Of a DNA stretch of 64,000 nucleotides, positions 61,494 to 64,000 are shown one piece after another. The translations under genes and the position numbers were made by a program. The notes under the pieces were generated by a model. The model did not search any database and was not told where the DNA came from. It was given only the letters and a program-made list of their open reading frames with translations. How positions within the stretch are numbered: the stretch's first letter is position 1; each line of letters starts with the position of its first letter. Source of the stretch: Neobacillus sp. OS1-2 (GTDB taxonomy: Bacteria; Bacillota; Bacilli; Bacillales; Cytobacillaceae); the NCBI RefSeq assembly GCF_030915505.1, contig NZ_CP133265.1, positions 3,314,001-3,378,000 of the forward strand, read 5' to 3'.

Positions 61494-62271
61494 AGCTTGC
61501 CATTTTATGCTTATTTAAAAAATTTCGCAGGACTTTGTTAAATTCATCCTTGGCCTCAAGTTTTGCGATATGGCCGGTATTCCTGAAAATGACAAATTCC
61601 GAATGGGGAATTTGTTTGTGCATTAACAATTGAACCCAGACAGGAATAACAGAATCATATTGTCCACCTATGATTAAAGTCGGGACATTGATTGTTGATA
61701 ATAAGCCTAAATTATTTACTTTAAGGCAAGCCTCCATTGATTTGAAATAGAATTCACTATTTGGCCTGTAAAATTGATAAAATTCTTCGAAATTCTCCCT
61801 TGTCCAGGAATAAAGACATATCTTTGCGGCCGTTTCCCTGAGGACATCTGGGGATTTATTTTCAGCACGGGCCTGACGATATTTTAAAAAAAGCTTTCCC
61901 AGATTTTTTGGGGCATAGTGGAAGGTGCTGACAAGCATTAATGAACGGCACATTTTAGGAGCCTGGCGATAAATTTCTTGTGCTACCATACCACCCATTG
62001 ACAAACCGCAAATGTGCGCGCTTTCAATCCCAAGACCTTTTAAAAGTGTAATGATGTCATGAGCAAAATTTTTGATGGAGATTTCACCTGGTGATTGATA
62101 CTCACCGTGTCCACGTAGATCCGGTATAATTAAATCGTATTGTTCAGCAAATTCAAATTGCTTCGACCAACCCTCTTTTACCTCTCCAAGACCATGAATA
62201 AAAACTAATGGTTCACCAGCGCCAAACCGCAAATAAGGAATATCGGAGCATAACTTAAATAATTCTCCCAA
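61492..62271 (-). CDS. Alpha/beta hydrolase, possible intracellular PHB depolymerase
   Basis: A 259-aa hydrolase with FIHGLGEVKEGW, DLRGHGEYQSP, nucleophile elbow GLSMGG, Asp in GGQYDSVIP and His in NTGHIAKLEA. Proteins of this type are often called 3-oxoadipate enol-lactonase; one such B. thuringiensis protein is a known intracellular PHB depolymerase (PhaZ, box GWSMG). Position next to phaC supports that, but sequence alone does not prove it. The TTG start at 62271 is 8 bases after AGGAGG. Confidence 0.7.
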   Translation of the reverse strand: MGELFKLCSDIPYLRFGAGEPLVFIHGLGEVKEGWSKQFEFAEQYDLIIPDLRGHGEYQSPGEISIKNFAHDIITLLKGLGIESAHICGLSMGGMVAQEIYRQAPKMCRSLMLVSTFHYAPKNLGKLFLKYRQARAENKSPDVLRETAAKICLYSWTRENFEEFYQFYRPNSEFYFKSMEACLKVNNLGLLSTINVPTLIIGGQYDSVIPVWVQLLMHKQIPHSEFVIFRNTGHIAKLEAKDEFNKVLRNFLNKHKMAS

Positions 62272-62384
62272 TGTGGATTCCTCCTAATGTTTTTATTAAC
62301 ATATGTTGCCTAGATTTGCGAGGTGTAAACATTTATAATATTCTGATTAGTTAAGTATACCGAGACTATTATCATTTTATTACC

Positions 62385-62409
62385 TTATATATGTAAATTA
62401 CATATATAA
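62385..62409. repeat. 25-base AT-rich perfect palindrome upstream of desK
   Basis: Twelve-base arms (TTATATATGTAA / TTACATATATAA) meet at a single A. It lies 15 bases before the desK -35 and 114 bases from the divergent hydrolase start. It may bind a regulator of either gene. Confidence 0.6.
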
Positions 62410-62424
62410 AACAAGCGTGATTTT

Positions 62425-62453
62425 TTGAATGTGAAAGCATTGTACGGTAATAT
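62425..62453 (+). promoter_or_regulatory. Sigma-A promoter of desKR
   Basis: TTGAAT (62425-62430), a 17-base spacer, TAATAT (62448-62453), 40 bases before the desK start. Confidence 0.65.
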
Positions 62454-62492
62454 AGAGCTAGTAAGGTAATTTTTTGCAAATGAGGTCTCGTA

Positions 62493-63629
62493 ATGATTAA
62501 AAGGTATTTCACTTTTGAAAAAAATAATGGCATTGCACCATATACATGGACGATTCTTTGCATATTACCTTTTTACTTTATATTTCAATCCCCTTCTACA
62601 ATTGAAATAGTTGTTGGGATATTACTTACCTTGGTATTCTTTATCCTCTACCGGATTGCATTTATGTCAAAAGGCTGGCCAGTGTATCTATGGACGTTGA
62701 TTCTCATTGGAATCTCCATCACAGCCTCAAGCCTTTTTAGCTATGTTTATTTTGCCTTTTTCTTGGCCTATTTTATCGGCAATATAAAAGAACGGATTCC
62801 CTTTTTCACTTTATATTTCATTCATTTGATTAGTACTTCTGCTGCAATTAATTTTAACATCGTCGTTCATGAGAAATTATTCTTAACACAGCTCCCTTTT
62901 GTTATTATCATTTGGATAAGTGTCATCCTCCTCCCGTTTAGCATCTATAATCGGAAAGAGCGGGGACAGTTAGAAGAAAAACTGGAAGATGCAAACAAAA
63001 GGATTTCAGAACTGATCAAAATTGAGGAGCGGAATCGCATTGCTCGTGACCTTCATGATACGCTTGGACAAAAACTGTCATTGATTGGTTTGAAGTCAGA
63101 TTTGGCGCGGAGATTGATTGTAAAGGATCCGGAGCAGGCGCGCCAAGAATTAAAGGATGTTCAACAAACTGCCCGGACAGCGTTAAGCGAAGTCAGAAAA
63201 ATGGTTTCTTCGATGCGAGGTATTCGCTTAAAAGATGAGATTCTTCGAGTAAAAGAAATCATCAAAGCGGCTCAGATCAATTTTGAATCTGAAGGCGATT
63301 TTAACTTGGCAAATGTGTCGCTTTTAACTGAGAATATATTAAGTATGTGTTTGAAAGAGGCCGTAAACAATGTGGTGAAACATAGTGAAGCTAATTCTTG
63401 TTTCATATCAATCGAGCAAACGTGGAAGGAAACTGTGATGACGATTCGTGACGACGGTGTCTTTAAGAATGAAACAGGGACTTTAGCTGAGGGTCATGGC
63501 CTAATTGGAATGAAGGAACGGCTGGAATTTATCAATGGCAATCTTAAGCTAGTTACAAAGGGCGGAACTACATTAATTATTAGCGTGCCCAATGATGTCA
63601 AACCATTAGAAAAGGAGGGACGTAAATGA
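62493..63629 (+). CDS. desK: Membrane-fluidity sensor histidine kinase DesK
   Basis: DesK senses membrane thickening in the cold and phosphorylates DesR. The N-terminal 150 residues hold four to five membrane helices, beginning with an N-terminal polar cap (FTFEKNNGIAPYTWT) like the B. subtilis sensor. A coiled coil (EEKLEDANKRISELIKIEER) leads to the phospho-acceptor His188 in RIARDLHDTLGQKLS. The ATPase part has CLKEAVNNVVKHS (N box) and GHGLIGMKERLEF. Length, 378 aa, and the His number both agree with B. subtilis DesK. The start ATG follows GAGGTCTCGTA. Confidence 0.93.
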   Translation: MIKRYFTFEKNNGIAPYTWTILCILPFYFIFQSPSTIEIVVGILLTLVFFILYRIAFMSKGWPVYLWTLILIGISITASSLFSYVYFAFFLAYFIGNIKERIPFFTLYFIHLISTSAAINFNIVVHEKLFLTQLPFVIIIWISVILLPFSIYNRKERGQLEEKLEDANKRISELIKIEERNRIARDLHDTLGQKLSLIGLKSDLARRLIVKDPEQARQELKDVQQTARTALSEVRKMVSSMRGIRLKDEILRVKEIIKAAQINFESEGDFNLANVSLLTENILSMCLKEAVNNVVKHSEANSCFISIEQTWKETVMTIRDDGVFKNETGTLAEGHGLIGMKERLEFINGNLKLVTKGGTTLIISVPNDVKPLEKEGRK

Positions 63630-64000
63630 TTAGAATCGTTATCGCTGAGGACCAGCAAATGCTTTTAGGTGCCTTTGGCTCACTGCTTAGTCTTGAAGAG
63701 GATATGGAGGTAATTGGAAAAGCCTCAAACGGCGAGGAAGCCGTAGCGTTAGTAAAGAAATTTCTGCCTGATGTTTGCATTATGGATATTGAAATGCCGG
63801 GTAAGAGTGGTCTTGAGGCGGCTGAAGAGGTTAAAGGATTAGGCTGTAAAGTAATCATTTTAACCACCTTCGCCCGAACTGGCTATTTTCAACGTGCGTT
63901 AAAGGCTGGTGTCAGTGGATATTTGTTGAAGGATAGTCCAAGTGAAGAGTTGGCGAGCTCCATTCGAAACGTAATGGCAGGTAGACGAATTTATGCACCC
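63626..64000 (+). CDS. desR: Response regulator DesR, N-terminal part
   Basis: DesR is a NarL/FixJ-type regulator that activates the des acyl-lipid desaturase gene when phosphorylated. The window ends after 125 codons, so only the receiver domain and start of the linker are seen. The sequence IAEDQQMLLGAFGSLL, phospho-acceptor Asp54 (CIMDIEMPGKSGLEA), TTFARTGYFQRALKAGV and the Lys in LLKDSPSEELA are near-identical in type to B. subtilis DesR. It starts inside the desK stop (ATGA), with AAGGAGGG upstream. Confidence 0.93.
   Translation, partial: MIRIVIAEDQQMLLGAFGSLLSLEEDMEVIGKASNGEEAVALVKKFLPDVCIMDIEMPGKSGLEAAEEVKGLGCKVIILTTFARTGYFQRALKAGVSGYLLKDSPSEELASSIRNVMAGRRIYAP

Overview
The window is a chromosomal segment from a spore-forming member of the Bacillaceae, most like Bacillus or Neobacillus. 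The evidence is low-GC DNA, AGGAGG-type ribosome binding sites, a Trp T-box, a FapR box, spore coat and spoVA genes, and long gene-order agreement with the B. subtilis yjbA-yjcH region (app, yjbA, trpS, opp, spx, mecA, coiA, pepF, spxH, yjbI, yjbK-O, prpE, yjbQ, fabI, cotO, cotZ, yjcA, spoVIF, yjcD, yjcF-H). Family names come from reading the proteins; no search was run.

Layout. 1-4.3 kb: end of an app-type oligopeptide ABC operon (appF end, appABC). 4.4-7.0 kb: yjbA, then trpS on the minus strand behind a Trp T-box, then a small membrane protein. 7.2-13.1 kb: complete oppABCDF operon. 13.1-20.1 kb: small membrane protein, spx, mecA, cardiolipin synthase, coiA, pepF. 20.1-29.4 kb: a repeat element, spxH-yjbI, yjbK, yjbL-yjbM-nadF-yjbO, prpE, the yjbQ antiporter, and fabI behind a FapR box. 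29.5-34.4 kb: sporulation block (cotO, cotZ, yjcA, a tiny Cys/Gly peptide, a sporulation lipoprotein with spoVAC-AD-AEb, a YjcZ-like peptide, spoVIF). 34.4-38.9 kb: minus-strand yjcD helicase, yjcF, yjcG, yjcH and a single-domain WYL protein. 39.1 kb: a lone tRNA-Val.

From 39.4 kb the B. subtilis order is lost and the genes look accessory: TDT-family transporter, two alkylation-repair genes (alkA-like, ogt), a duplicated DUF3231 protein, an aldo/keto reductase, a CNNM/CorC-like membrane protein behind a promoter flanked by two matching operators, yknWXYZ behind a good sigma-W promoter, an orphan trpB, a UbiB-type kinase, a GNAT protein, a shortened YitT protein and an alpha/beta hydrolase. 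56-62 kb holds polyhydroxyalkanoate (PHA) genes: an acyl-CoA ligase broken by one missing G, an SDR reductase, then an operon of a PhaE/PhaR-like coiled-coil protein, phaP, phaR and class IV phaC, with a convergent hydrolase that could be a depolymerase. The window ends with desK and the start of desR (cold/membrane-fluidity sensing).

Nothing here is clearly a wholly new system. The least explained items are the extra PhaE-like gene with its operator, the two-operator promoter at 45.9 kb, the WYL gene with a LexA-like box, and the frameshifted ligase.
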